Of a DNA stretch of 64,000 nt, positions 35,222-44,393 are shown piece by piece. Location: assembly GCA_963678565.1 (NCBI GenBank), contig OY782875.1, positions 1,302,001 to 1,366,000 on the forward strand. The letters run 5' to 3'. How positions within the stretch are numbered: position 1 is the stretch's first letter; the number at the start of each line of letters is the position of its first letter. Source of the DNA: SKHV01 sp963678565 (GTDB lineage: Bacteria; Bacteroidota; Bacteroidia; Bacteroidales; Prolixibacteraceae). The notes under the pieces are model-generated. The model saw nothing but the letters and a program-made list of their open reading frames with translations. It was not told where the DNA came from and did no database searches. The position numbers were made by a program, and so were the translations under genes.

Positions 35222-35560
35222 TTAAACCATTTTACAGGTTCCAGTGAACTGCGCACCAGGTTCTATTTGAAGGGTATTTGTTGAAATATCACCATTTAGC
35301 TTAGAGGTTTTCTTCAACGTGAGCAATTCTTTAATTTCAATATTTCCATCAAAATATCCTTCAATATCGGCTTTCAAACATTTTACATTACCTTTTACTG
35401 TACCGCTAACTCCGATTATAATAACGCCTGAAGTTTCTATATCTCCCTGTAAAGAGCCATCAATTCGAATATCTGCTTCTGTTGCAATATTACCGACTAA
35501 ATTTGTCGAGGAGGCAATTAAGTTAACAGCGTCAAATGTATTTTCAGTGTTTTTTCCCAT
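35222..35560 (-). CDS. Bactofilin (polymer-forming cytoskeletal protein)
   Basis: A 112-residue protein that is almost entirely a bactofilin domain: short repeated turns such as ADIRIDGSLQGDIETSGVIIIG, GTVKGNVKCLKADIEGYFDGNIEIKEL and SKLNGDISTNTLQIEPGAQFTGTCKM form a right-handed beta-helix that polymerises without nucleotides. The N-terminal 15 residues (MGKNTENTFDAVNLI) are the usual short disordered tail. Bactofilins organise cell shape or envelope enzymes at the inner membrane. It lies 86 bases upstream of the small membrane protein gene and may share its transcript. Bacteroidota often have a bactofilin just upstream of the atp genes. Confidence 0.88.
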   Translation of the reverse strand: MGKNTENTFDAVNLIASSTNLVGNIATEADIRIDGSLQGDIETSGVIIIGVSGTVKGNVKCLKADIEGYFDGNIEIKELLTLKKTSKLNGDISTNTLQIEPGAQFTGTCKMV

Positions 35561-35648
35561 GTCCCAAATGTTGAATAAGCAAATGTAATAAATTAGCGAT
35601 GTATTGTGCTACATTTAGTAGTGATATTAATCAGAATTTAGGGCAAAA

Positions 35649-35672
35649 AAAAATCCCTATACTGGGATTTTT
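35649..35672. terminator. Intrinsic terminator downstream of rpmF
   Basis: A perfect 9-bp stem (AAAAATCCC with GGGATTTTT) around a 6-base loop. On the minus strand it ends in a T-run of about nine, placed 18 bases after the rpmF stop codon, and should end the DUF177-rpmF transcript. Confidence 0.85.
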
Positions 35673-35690
35673 CTTTAAGTAGTTCATTAC

Positions 35691-35876
35691 TTAAACTGTA
35701 ATTTCTTTTTCAATCGCTAACTTGCCTCTGTAATATCCACATTCATTACATACAGTGTGGTATTTAACAGTCGCACCACAATTTGAACATGATGCTAAGG
35801 TTGCAGGTGTTGCTTTGTAATGCGTTCTGCGCTTATCTCTTCTTGCTTTCGAAGTTTTGTGCTTTGGATGTGCCAT
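35691..35876 (-). CDS. rpmF: 50S ribosomal protein L32
   Basis: A 61-residue L32: MAHPKHKTSKARRDKRRTHY is the strongly basic N-terminus of the family, followed by a zinc ribbon with Cys30, Cys33, Cys43 and Cys46 (CSNC ... CNEC). The presence of all four cysteines makes it the zinc-containing form. It follows the DUF177 gene by 12 bases; this gene pair is conserved in many bacteria. A terminator lies downstream. Confidence 0.97.
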   Translation of the reverse strand: MAHPKHKTSKARRDKRRTHYKATPATLASCSNCGATVKYHTVCNECGYYRGKLAIEKEITV

Positions 35877-35888
35877 TTCTTCTGCTCT

Positions 35889-36434
35889 TTACTTGTTATC
35901 TAATAATTTCTTCAATTCACTCCAACGTTCATCAATCGGCTCTTCCTCATCTTCTGATTCCGATTCGTCGATTACGTATTTATTTAATTTATCAATCATT
36001 TCCGGATCACAACCGTTTTCTCCATTTTCATCTTCAGGATGAACTCTTTGAATTGGTAATGCCAGAATTATAAATTCATATAAATAATGCGCCAGTTCTA
36101 CTTTGAACTCTTCAAAAGGGATTACAATGATTTCATCACCATTATCCATTGCTTCGTGTCCAAATTTTACGATTAACTCAGTTTCGTAATTTATGTTCTG
36201 AGTATAATCCTCTAAACATCTGTCGCATTTTATTTCAACTGTTCCGATTAACTCAAATTGTAAACGTAATAAGGTTGTTTGCTTTATTAAGCCAACTTTT
36301 ACCTCGATATTACCTTCCTTAATTTCACTGTAATCAAAACATTCAAAGAACTTGTCGTCAATTTTATATTCAAACGTATGTTTGCCTTCTTTTAGGCCGT
36401 TGAATTCTAAATTGTATTTGTTCAAATAATTCAC
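35889..36434 (-). CDS. DUF177/YceD family protein, rpmF partner
   Basis: A 181-residue acidic protein of the DUF177 family (YceD in Escherichia coli). The conserved core includes IKCDRCLEDYTQNINYETELIVKFG, with the Cys-x2-Cys pair, and the ending ERWSELKKLL. The family is encoded next to rpmF in most bacteria, and its plant relatives are needed for 23S rRNA accumulation, so a role in large-subunit assembly is likely. The middle carries a long acidic stretch (VIDESESEDEEEP). A Bacteroidota-type promoter lies just upstream. Confidence 0.88.
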   Translation of the reverse strand: MNYLNKYNLEFNGLKEGKHTFEYKIDDKFFECFDYSEIKEGNIEVKVGLIKQTTLLRLQFELIGTVEIKCDRCLEDYTQNINYETELIVKFGHEAMDNGDEIIVIPFEEFKVELAHYLYEFIILALPIQRVHPEDENGENGCDPEMIDKLNKYVIDESESEDEEEPIDERWSELKKLLDNK

Positions 36435-36454
36435 TTCTATCCAAAAAAGTTTTG

Positions 36455-36485
36455 CAAAAGTATAAATAAAATAATTAACTAGAAA
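36455..36485 (-). promoter_or_regulatory. Promoter of the DUF177-rpmF operon
   Basis: On the minus strand a TACTTTTG box fits the Bacteroidota -7 element TAnnTTTG and TTTC, one base from the -33 element TTTG, lies 19 bases upstream. The box ends 20 bases before the DUF177 start codon, which leaves a short leader. Confidence 0.5.
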
Positions 36486-36497
36486 ATAATTAACTGC

Positions 36498-36743
36498 TTA
36501 AATCTTCTTATTTTTATTTTTCGATAAAAAGACAATTAATGAGATTACTGAAGCAATCAAAAGCACTGAAATTAAAACGATGCCGCCAAGGTAAACATTG
36601 TACTTCCATTGCGGTAAATCAGCCACTTGACCTTTCGTTAAAAAAATAGCAATTACAAATATTTCGCAAAATGCAGTAATTGCAATTGCCGCAATATTTA
36701 TGCGCTTCATCGATTTGTAATCTAACAGATCAAAAAATTTCAT
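36498..36743 (-). CDS. Small two-helix membrane protein, unknown function
   Basis: An 81-residue protein with two hydrophobic segments (about 16-36 and 50-70) and a lysine-rich C-terminus (KNKNKK). I do not recognise the family. It lies 31 bases downstream of the second histidine kinase gene on the same strand and may be co-transcribed with it. An earlier start is possible but this ATG gives a sensible soluble N-terminus (MKFFDLLDYKSMKR). Coding is supported by its position, its clean membrane layout and normal codon use, not by homology. Confidence 0.5.
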   Translation of the reverse strand: MKFFDLLDYKSMKRINIAAIAITAFCEIFVIAIFLTKGQVADLPQWKYNVYLGGIVLISVLLIASVISLIVFLSKNKNKKI

Positions 36744-36774
36744 ATTCGTTAAATCGTATTTGTTTGCAAAGGTG

Positions 36775-38022
36775 TTATTTTTTTAGCAATATCCTAAAAG
36801 TTGTTGCAATATTTGGTTCCGAGTTTTTTAAGATCAGTTTTCCGTTGTGATACAACTCAATAATTCTTTTTGATAAGGATAGTCCCAAGCCCCAACCGCG
36901 TTTTTTTGTGGTAAAACCTGGATTGAAAATTGTTTTCATTTTCGATTTTGAAATTCCTTTTCCTGTATCGGTAATGTCGATAATAATCTCATTACTTTTC
37001 TCTTTTAATTCAATAATAATAGATCCTGCTTTACCTTCCATTGCATCCACCGAATTTTTCACCAAATTTTCGATTACCCAACTAAACAAGGAAGCTGAAG
37101 TTGGTATGAAAATTTTAATATCATCTGGTTTGATTAGTTGTAAGTCTATTTTTTTCGAAATTCTTTTATCTAAGTAATCGATACTGTTTTGTAATAATTC
37201 GACAATGTTTTCAGGATAGAGTTCTGGTATTGAACCAACTTTTGAGAATCGGTCAACAATTTTTTCAAGTCGATCAGTATCTTTTGTAAGCTCTTTTATT
37301 ATTTCAGGATTGACATTTTCATCTTTTAAAAGTTCAATCCAAGCAATTACCGAAGAGATTGGTGTACCGAGTTGATGTGCGGTTTCTTTTGCCATACCTA
37401 CCCAAACTAAGTTTTGCTCGGCTTTTCGAGACGAGCTAAAAGCATAATAGGAGACAATTATGAAAATAATGATCACAAAGAGTTGAATAAGAGGATAATA
37501 ACGCAAGGCAACTAATAAATTCGATTCGCGATAATAGGCATATTGTTTTTCATTCGCATCCAAAACTATTTCGATAGGTTCGTTTTGCTCTCGCATGATT
37601 TCCAATTCTCTTTCGATGTTGTTCTCTGCATGTTTAGAGAGGTTGCGGTAGTTGTTGATTGATCCATCGCTATCGATAACAATAATTGGAATCGTAACAT
37701 TTCGGGTAATAATATCTGACAGAAGTTCAGTAACATCTGATTGGTATTGTAGCTCTTCGTCGGAATATACATGGCGTTTAAACTCGTCAATTGAAACGTT
37801 TTGTAAATTTAGGTCTTCACCTGTTATTTGGAATTTTAAAGAGTCTTGAGGCTCCGAGATTAAAGCTTTTAGGGCTTTTGCCCAGGTAGTTACACGTTGG
37901 CGCTCTTCCGCTTTTAGTTTATTTACTAAGTGGTTGGTATAAAAAGTAGAAGCTACGCCAATCATTACTGCAACCAGCATGATTAGTCGTTTCCAACGTC
38001 TTTTTTTAAAATAGATATCCAT
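36775..38022 (-). CDS. Membrane-bound sensor histidine kinase
   Basis: A 415-residue kinase with two membrane helices (about 12-30 and 174-195) around an extracytoplasmic domain of about 140 residues. The phosphoacceptor box is AKETAHQLGTPISSVIAWIELLKDE with His216. The ATP-binding domain has NLVKNSVDAMEG, DTGKGISKSK and GWGLGLSLSKRIIE. The AHQLGTP form of the box is typical of a Bacteroidota group of kinases. No response regulator gene is adjacent. It lies 49 bases after dxs on the same strand, so the two may share a transcript. Confidence 0.88.
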   Translation of the reverse strand: MDIYFKKRRWKRLIMLVAVMIGVASTFYTNHLVNKLKAEERQRVTTWAKALKALISEPQDSLKFQITGEDLNLQNVSIDEFKRHVYSDEELQYQSDVTELLSDIITRNVTIPIIVIDSDGSINNYRNLSKHAENNIERELEIMREQNEPIEIVLDANEKQYAYYRESNLLVALRYYPLIQLFVIIIFIIVSYYAFSSSRKAEQNLVWVGMAKETAHQLGTPISSVIAWIELLKDENVNPEIIKELTKDTDRLEKIVDRFSKVGSIPELYPENIVELLQNSIDYLDKRISKKIDLQLIKPDDIKIFIPTSASLFSWVIENLVKNSVDAMEGKAGSIIIELKEKSNEIIIDITDTGKGISKSKMKTIFNPGFTTKKRGWGLGLSLSKRIIELYHNGKLILKNSEPNIATTFRILLKK

Positions 38023-38071
38023 GGATTGAGCTTTTTACAGACAAACGTTGTGCTCTATATAATATTGCCTT

Positions 38072-39973
38072 TTAACAAACGGTAACCAACAGCTTTTTTA
38101 GTACCTGTTGAATGCTTTCTGCGTCGAAGTTACATTCTTTATATAACTGATCTGGTGTGCCCTGTTCTACAAACCGATCGGGAACTCCTAAGGTCTCAAT
38201 TTTTGCTGAATAGTTGTACTGGTTCATAAATTCAGTAACTACAGATCCTAATCCACCTTTGATTACTCCATCTTCAACAGTGATTATATAGTCGAATTTA
38301 TTAAAAATTGAATGTAGCAAATCTTCGTCGATCGGTTTAAGGCAGCGAACATCATAATGTGCAATAGCTTCGGTGTCTGGGAAACTGCTAATTGCTTTCT
38401 GAACAAAGTTCCCACTATGTCCAATTGAAATAATTGCAATTGAGTCACCATCTTTCAGTTTTCGTCCTTTGGTAAGATTGATTTGTTCGAATGGCTTTTT
38501 CCAGTTTTTGGTAACGCCTCGTCCTCTAGGGTAGCGAATTGCAACCGGTCCTTGTGGTTTTAATTGAACGCTGTAAAGCATATTGCGCAGTTCAACTTCG
38601 TCTATGGGAGCCAAAATGGTTAGATTCGGAATTGGACGCAAGAATGCTAAATCAAATACGCCATGATGTGTAGCTCCATCGGCACCTACCAATCCACCTC
38701 GGTCTAAGCAAAAAACTACATTAAGCTTTTGTAGCGCGGCATCATGAATGATTTGATCGTAGGCGCGTTGTGCAAACGATGAATATATGTTACAAAAAGG
38801 AAGGTAACCCGAGATTGCTAATCCCGCAGCAAACGTTGCAGCATGTTGTTCTGCAATTCCAACATCAAAAACTCTTTCAGGAAGCTTTTCCTTCATTATA
38901 TTTAATGAACTTCCCGACAACATTGCTGGAGTAATTCCTACAATTTTTTCATTTTGTAACGCTAATTCAAGCAATGTTTCACCAAACACTTTTTGATAAA
39001 GTGCTGGCTCATTTCCATTTGTTGAATTGAAAATTTCACCTGTTAATTTATCAAATTTGCCGGGAGCATGGAATTTGGTCTGATTATTTTCTGCAGGAAC
39101 AAATCCTTTGCCTTTTTTCGTAATTATGTGAAGCAGCTTTGGACCTGGAATTTTTTTAATTCGTTCGAGTAGAGTAACTAGTTCTTCTACATTATGACCA
39201 TCAACTGGTCCAAAATATCGAATATCGAGCGACTCGAAGAAGTTACTTTCCTTGAAAATAAACGATTTGGTGGACTGCTCAATTTTTTGAACAGTAGAGC
39301 GTGTTTTGCGACCTAATCTCCAAAATCGACCCAATCCATTCCATACTTTTCGTTTAATTCGGTTGTAGGTTGCTGAAGTTGCAATCCGAACCAAATAATT
39401 ATGTAAGCCTCCCACCGGAGGATCGATCGACATTGAATTGTCGTTCAAAATTATAAGAATGTCAGGATTGTTTGCACTTAGATTGTTTAGAGCTTCAAAG
39501 GCCATCCCTCCGGTTAAAGCGCCGTCTCCAATTATGGTAACAACTTTGTTTTTTTCTCCGGCAAGTTTGAACTTTGTTGCCATTCCGAGGCCGGCAGAAA
39601 TTGAAGTAGAAGAGTGTCCAACTCCAAAACTATCGTATTCACTCTCGAAAATATTCGGAAAACCACTTAAGCCTTTGTATTGTCGATTGGTTTTAAATTG
39701 ATCTCTTCTTCCGGTTAATATTTTGTGGCTATATGCTTGATGACCAACATCCCATACCAGTTTATCGAGAGGTGTATTGTAGACGTAATGTAATGCAACA
39801 GTAAGCTCAACAACTCCTAAGCTTGCTCCAAAGTGACCCGGGTTTTCAGAAACTACATCAATTATGAAACAACGTAAATCTTGACAAACCTTTTCAAGTT
39901 CTTCTTTTGAAAATTTTCTTAAATCTTCAGGTGAGTCAATTTTCGATAAATATTTAAACCTACTATCTGCCAT
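38072..39973 (-). CDS. dxs: 1-deoxy-D-xylulose-5-phosphate synthase
   Basis: A 633-residue thiamine-diphosphate enzyme. The TPP motif starts IGDGALTGGMAFEALNN and ends with NDNSMSI, the KGKGFVPAENNQTKFHAPGKFD segment follows the first domain, and the transketolase-like central domain has DRGGLVGADGATHHGVFDLAFLR. It joins pyruvate and glyceraldehyde 3-phosphate, the first step of the MEP isoprenoid pathway, which supplies undecaprenyl phosphate and quinone side chains. Length is normal. It is the first gene before the second histidine kinase gene on this strand. Confidence 0.96.
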   Translation of the reverse strand: MADSRFKYLSKIDSPEDLRKFSKEELEKVCQDLRCFIIDVVSENPGHFGASLGVVELTVALHYVYNTPLDKLVWDVGHQAYSHKILTGRRDQFKTNRQYKGLSGFPNIFESEYDSFGVGHSSTSISAGLGMATKFKLAGEKNKVVTIIGDGALTGGMAFEALNNLSANNPDILIILNDNSMSIDPPVGGLHNYLVRIATSATYNRIKRKVWNGLGRFWRLGRKTRSTVQKIEQSTKSFIFKESNFFESLDIRYFGPVDGHNVEELVTLLERIKKIPGPKLLHIITKKGKGFVPAENNQTKFHAPGKFDKLTGEIFNSTNGNEPALYQKVFGETLLELALQNEKIVGITPAMLSGSSLNIMKEKLPERVFDVGIAEQHAATFAAGLAISGYLPFCNIYSSFAQRAYDQIIHDAALQKLNVVFCLDRGGLVGADGATHHGVFDLAFLRPIPNLTILAPIDEVELRNMLYSVQLKPQGPVAIRYPRGRGVTKNWKKPFEQINLTKGRKLKDGDSIAIISIGHSGNFVQKAISSFPDTEAIAHYDVRCLKPIDEDLLHSIFNKFDYIITVEDGVIKGGLGSVVTEFMNQYNYSAKIETLGVPDRFVEQGTPDQLYKECNFDAESIQQVLKKLLVTVC

Positions 39974-40119
39974 TTGCGAAAAATTGCGCCAAAAGTAGCA
40001 TTAATTATAATGCAAAAAAGTTACCTACCCTGTAACACGATCAATAATACAAACAAATCTTTAGAAAACAGGTAGTTTCCGGCACATTTAAAATGTTTTT
40101 AAATTTATTAAGGAAACAT

Positions 40120-42888
40120 TTATTCAACGAAATAGTTGTATAAATAATTGTCTCGACTGCTTACCAGCAAATTGAAATTTTCATTTTTGTTTGAAATAAA
40201 ACCAATACTAAAAGGAGAGTTGCCTTCTAAAGGAAAACCATAATGATTGTCTCCATTTAGATCGATCAAATGAATTTCACTTTTTGCTTTAATTACAATT
40301 CCAATTTTTCGATTGCTTGAGGAAAATGTATAAATATTAGGTGCAAAGGAAATTTTGTCGTCGAAATTTTGCTTGAGTATTTTCTTGCCCATTGCATTAT
40401 ATACGAGAAGTGTCTCGTTGTCAGCAAAAATGTATTCATTGCTTTGGTCTCCATCCAAATCATCAGTAATAAAGAAATGATCATTGCTCAAGTTTTCGAA
40501 GGACTTTGTTTTGTGTGTACCGTCGAAATAAGTGTAATGTAACTTTCCTGTATTATCAGTACTTACAAATCGCGCTTCATGGTTGCTGTTAGCTTCTTCT
40601 AAATAAAGTTCGCTATTGTTTCCATGCGCATACACTTCTTGGGTTGTAACTCGAATCGATCCTCTGCGGTTTAGTATGTAATCTTTCATTCCATCAGTTG
40701 CAACAATGTAATCTTTGTTTTCAACTCTAAAATGTTTAATAGGAGTGGTTACAAGGTGTTCTGTTTTAAACTGATTCCAACCTTTTAAGGTTTTTCCATC
40801 TTTAGCGAAACCATAAATTTTGTGATCATCGCCACAAATGAAGAATCGATAATTGTTGTTGTTATCGTAATCAAAAACACTAACACTGTTGGTTGCAGCC
40901 GATTTTAGGTTTACCGGAAAACCCGATACATTGTCGCCATTTCGATCGATTAAATACAGCCTGTTTTTAGTATTGAACAGATATTGCAATTTTCCATTAT
41001 TGTAAATATCTACTTGATGCACTTCGCCAATTATTTTCGAGTCGAGGTTGATTTTCCAAAGTATTCGACCGATGTTGTTGATCAGATAGAAGTTATTATC
41101 AATATCCTGAATCACAATTTCTTTATTCTCTGGATCGGTATGATTTATAGTGAATTGAGGTTTGAATTCAAATTTATTCTCCAAACTACTTTGCCAAATT
41201 GTTTTAGGTTTCGATTTTATTGTTTCGTTGTAAATAATCGATCCCGAATTGTAAAGCATATCACTGCTTGGAGATACTTGCCAACCCAATGCTTTAATTT
41301 TATAGTTTTCTTTGTTCGCTAATAGTCCTTCTGAAATAAATTCATTCAATAATAAATTAGAATAACTCAACGCATATTCGGTGTTGATGAAAAAAGTGTA
41401 ATTGCTTTTATTATCTGATGAAGATTTAAATTTTTGGTAGTTTGCACTTTCAGAAAGCAAATCGCCGTGTACCGATGCCATAATTGCTTGCTGTAGCGTA
41501 CGTTCAGAATCACCGAAAACTAAATAGTTATCAATGATGGTATAATATGCAGCTTCTATATTTTCAAAAAGGTTTCCAAACATCGCTGCAGGCATTTGTT
41601 TGTAAGGCCATTTGTTGATGAGGTACCTAGTTTCTGAGTCAATTTCAAAAGGCATTTCCCAGTCGTTTATTTCTTCTTTGTGCGTTTTAATGAATTTAAG
41701 CTGAACTTCTTTTATTAATTGAGCACTTTGACTACCGCTATGAGTTGAAATTAACCAAATTCGTCCGTTCGTTGGATTGTTGTTATCAATATTAAAGCCA
41801 GCTGTACAAATTTCACCTGTCATGATGGTTTTAAACAATTCCTGAATACCACCTTCAAATTCGGTTGAAATATTGTTGAGTTTATTTTCCCTAATGAGTA
41901 ATTCGTTTTGTTCTTTTTGAAATTGCTCGTAGTCAGTGAAAAACTGCTCGATATTGGATAAGAATAAGCTGCTGAAAAATGAAATCTTACTCGGTAGAAT
42001 GCTTTCCAACTTATTTGAAACCGGCTCCTGATTTTCTAAAACCTTTGAGAATAAACTGTAGTTTTTATTGGCGATGCTAAATCCATTCAATAAAATTTCA
42101 TGATCCTCAAAATTGATATCAAATTCGCTCCACGAGGTATACGTTTTGTTGTGCCCAATAAAGTTTTCGATGTTTTTTGAGAAAAAGCTACTAAACAGTT
42201 TTTCCGAGAATTTATGATTGAGAAATAGATTGATATCGGCACTGCTGTTGGCTGTTTTTCTAATGATTTCAAATTCGGGTGTGGTTTGGAAAGTCGTTTC
42301 GTCCAACTGACGAAGTGAGTTTTCAACCATAAAACCTTTCGAACTAACAATTAAAACACCTTTGTAAACTGCATATGAATAAAGCTTTTGCTGTTTTTGA
42401 TTAGAGATTTCAAAAATTGTTGTGTTGTTATAACTGCGATTGTTTAAGTTCAGTTGATGCTTTGAAAGATAGTTTTCAATGGAGCTGTTTATCTTTTTGA
42501 TATTAGACGAGTTTCTTAATTTCAAATAATAGGTCGATGTTAGCTCTGTTTTTCCACCATACGAAAAGGCAACTGTAATTGCATCTTCACTAAGTAAATC
42601 AACCAAATCAGGAAGCTGTAAAGCAAGAGAATCGAAAGTACTTGCAAATTTCTTTATTGCATCGAATCCTTTATTGTTTAGTAATTGTTTGCTAATGGTC
42701 GATTCTGAAATTGTTTCTGAAAGATTGTCAATATTGTTTGCTTTCAGAAACATAGGCGTATTCGTAGGAATTGCCTTTACAACATTAGCTGCTATTTGTT
42801 TTTTCCCGGGTTTGACGATCACAAAACCTATAATTGCAGCAATTACAATAATGCTTGTTGAAATAAGTATTAAGCTCTTTTTCTTCAT
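40120..42888 (-). CDS. DUF3352-like membrane-anchored protein fused to a beta-propeller-like domain
   Basis: A 922-residue protein. One N-terminal membrane helix (about residues 5-26) anchors a large extracytoplasmic part. Residues 35 to about 560 resemble the DUF3352 region (IPTNTPMFLKANNIDNL, a start typical of that family). From about 575 to the end there are repeated units with short hydrophobic strands and Asp-Asn-Gly loops (DRNGDNVSGFPV, DLDGDQSNEYIFAD, DLNGDNHYGFPLEG), like FG-GAP or PQQ-type propeller blades. Function is unknown. It lies 20 bases after the U32 gene, so it may be co-transcribed with it. The fusion looks genuine: one uninterrupted reading frame with no repeat at the join. 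Confidence 0.7.
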   Translation of the reverse strand: MKKKSLILISTSIIVIAAIIGFVIVKPGKKQIAANVVKAIPTNTPMFLKANNIDNLSETISESTISKQLLNNKGFDAIKKFASTFDSLALQLPDLVDLLSEDAITVAFSYGGKTELTSTYYLKLRNSSNIKKINSSIENYLSKHQLNLNNRSYNNTTIFEISNQKQQKLYSYAVYKGVLIVSSKGFMVENSLRQLDETTFQTTPEFEIIRKTANSSADINLFLNHKFSEKLFSSFFSKNIENFIGHNKTYTSWSEFDINFEDHEILLNGFSIANKNYSLFSKVLENQEPVSNKLESILPSKISFFSSLFLSNIEQFFTDYEQFQKEQNELLIRENKLNNISTEFEGGIQELFKTIMTGEICTAGFNIDNNNPTNGRIWLISTHSGSQSAQLIKEVQLKFIKTHKEEINDWEMPFEIDSETRYLINKWPYKQMPAAMFGNLFENIEAAYYTIIDNYLVFGDSERTLQQAIMASVHGDLLSESANYQKFKSSSDNKSNYTFFINTEYALSYSNLLLNEFISEGLLANKENYKIKALGWQVSPSSDMLYNSGSIIYNETIKSKPKTIWQSSLENKFEFKPQFTINHTDPENKEIVIQDIDNNFYLINNIGRILWKINLDSKIIGEVHQVDIYNNGKLQYLFNTKNRLYLIDRNGDNVSGFPVNLKSAATNSVSVFDYDNNNNYRFFICGDDHKIYGFAKDGKTLKGWNQFKTEHLVTTPIKHFRVENKDYIVATDGMKDYILNRRGSIRVTTQEVYAHGNNSELYLEEANSNHEARFVSTDNTGKLHYTYFDGTHKTKSFENLSNDHFFITDDLDGDQSNEYIFADNETLLVYNAMGKKILKQNFDDKISFAPNIYTFSSSNRKIGIVIKAKSEIHLIDLNGDNHYGFPLEGNSPFSIGFISNKNENFNLLVSSRDNYLYNYFVE

Positions 42889-42908
42889 CAGCGAATAAAA
42901 TCTTTGAA

Positions 42909-44174
42909 TTAATTTATCGATCTACGTTTCGATGGTTTTGATTTTATAATCTTATATAATTTGTCGGCACGACGAACTTTTTCAGGAATTGGAATAGAAC
43001 AAATTGTGCCTTTTGATGCACTTTGAACGCTTTCTAAGTCTACTCTTATTTCCGAAATTTCAGTTTCAATTACACCCGTTGTTGGACCGGTAATTAAAAT
43101 TTTGTCTCCTACATTTATTTCAGTGGTTTCAATTTTAAATTCAGCAACGTGTAGTTTTGAGAAGTAATTGGTGCCTTTCCCAACGTACAATTTTCGTGTG
43201 GTAGCCATGCTACCATAATTGTGGCTCCATTCGCCTAATCGTTGTCCTAAATAATAACCATCCCAAAATCCACGATTAAAAACCGTTGCCAATTGGGTGT
43301 TCCATTTTTCTATATTTTCTTCGTTAAATTCATTGTTATTGTAAGCTTCAACCGCTTCGCGATACGCACTAACAACTGTTTTTACATATTCAGGAGAACG
43401 GGCTCGTCCCTCAATTTTTAATACAGTGATTCCGGCATCGAGCATTTTATTCAAAAAATGAATCGTTTTTAAATCCTTTGGCGACATGATGTACTCATTG
43501 TCTATCTCGAATTCGCGACCTGTTTCTTTGTCCTCAACATTGTATCCTCGTCGGCAAACTTGCATGCAACTTCCTCTATTTGCCGAGCTATTCATTTCGT
43601 GCAAACTTAAATAACACTTGCCCGAAATAGCCATGCACAAAGCTCCGTGTACGAACATTTCTAATTGTATTAAATCTCCCTTCGGACCACGAATGTTTTG
43701 TTGCTTAATTTGTTCGAAGATGCTGGCAACCTGATCTAAAGTCATTTCGCGTGCCAACACCATTACATCGGCAAATAGTGCAAAAAACTTTACTGCTTCG
43801 ATATTGGTTATATTTAGCTGTGTTGAAATGTGTACTTCTACACCAATTTCGCGAGCCATTTGTATTACAGCTATGTCGGAGGCAATAACTGCCGATATTT
43901 TGGCTTCTTTTGCGGCTTGCAAAATTTGCTTTAATTCATTCAGCTCATTGTCGAAAATAACCGTATTGACTGTTAAATACGAATTAACGTCATGTTTGGC
44001 AGCAATTGCCGCAATTTTTTTCAAATCATCTAAATCAAAATTATTCGATGATCTGGAGCGCATGTTTAAATTCCCTACGCCAAAATAAACCGATCCTGCT
44101 CCGCCTTGAATTGCTGCCATTAATGATTCATATGAACCAACTGGAGCCATTATCTCTACCTTGTTTTTTGCCAT
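42909..44174 (-). CDS. U32 family protein, related to tRNA hydroxylation factor TrhP
   Basis: A 421-residue member of peptidase family U32. It begins VEIMAPVGSYESLMAAIQGGAGSVYFG and holds the four conserved cysteines (180, 187, 203, 207: HGALCMAISGKCYLS and NRGSCMQVCRRGY) thought to bind an iron-sulfur cluster. The U32 proteins YegQ/TrhP and RlhA are RNA hydroxylation factors and not proteases, and this length with a C-terminal barrel (GDKILITGPTTGVIETEISEI) fits TrhP, which makes 5-hydroxyuridine in tRNA from prephenate. Sequence alone does not separate the subgroups. A short inverted repeat lies upstream. Confidence 0.78.
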   Translation of the reverse strand: MAKNKVEIMAPVGSYESLMAAIQGGAGSVYFGVGNLNMRSRSSNNFDLDDLKKIAAIAAKHDVNSYLTVNTVIFDNELNELKQILQAAKEAKISAVIASDIAVIQMAREIGVEVHISTQLNITNIEAVKFFALFADVMVLAREMTLDQVASIFEQIKQQNIRGPKGDLIQLEMFVHGALCMAISGKCYLSLHEMNSSANRGSCMQVCRRGYNVEDKETGREFEIDNEYIMSPKDLKTIHFLNKMLDAGITVLKIEGRARSPEYVKTVVSAYREAVEAYNNNEFNEENIEKWNTQLATVFNRGFWDGYYLGQRLGEWSHNYGSMATTRKLYVGKGTNYFSKLHVAEFKIETTEINVGDKILITGPTTGVIETEISEIRVDLESVQSASKGTICSIPIPEKVRRADKLYKIIKSKPSKRRSIN

Positions 44175-44199
44175 TACTTAAACTCAAAAAAATATTGGA

Positions 44200-44222
44200 T
44201 TAATGTCAAAAATCGACATTAA
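44200..44222. promoter_or_regulatory. Perfect 8-bp inverted repeat upstream of the U32 gene
   Basis: TTAATGTC and its exact complement GACATTAA are separated by 7 bases. It lies 25 bases before the U32 gene start on the minus strand. It could be an operator or a leader hairpin; no regulator can be named. Confidence 0.4.
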
Positions 44223-44369
44223 AATGAAAATGTGAAATTATAAAAAAGATAGCTTAAAAAAGAGGAGAGGGATGAACTTCGCAAAAAGTTTTTCTAATCG
44301 TGCAAGAATTATTTTAAGCGAAGTTTATTTGCTACAATTAAAATATGGTTCAAAAGGAAGGAAATAAAA

Positions 44370-44390
44370 AAGCCGACTAAAAGCCGGCTT
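44370..44390 (-). terminator. Intrinsic terminator of the hemD transcript
   Basis: On the minus strand AAGCCG and CGGCTT form a stem around a 9-base loop, followed by TTTTTTATTTCC. It begins three bases after the hemD stop codon. Confidence 0.8.
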
Positions 44391-44393
44391 CAA

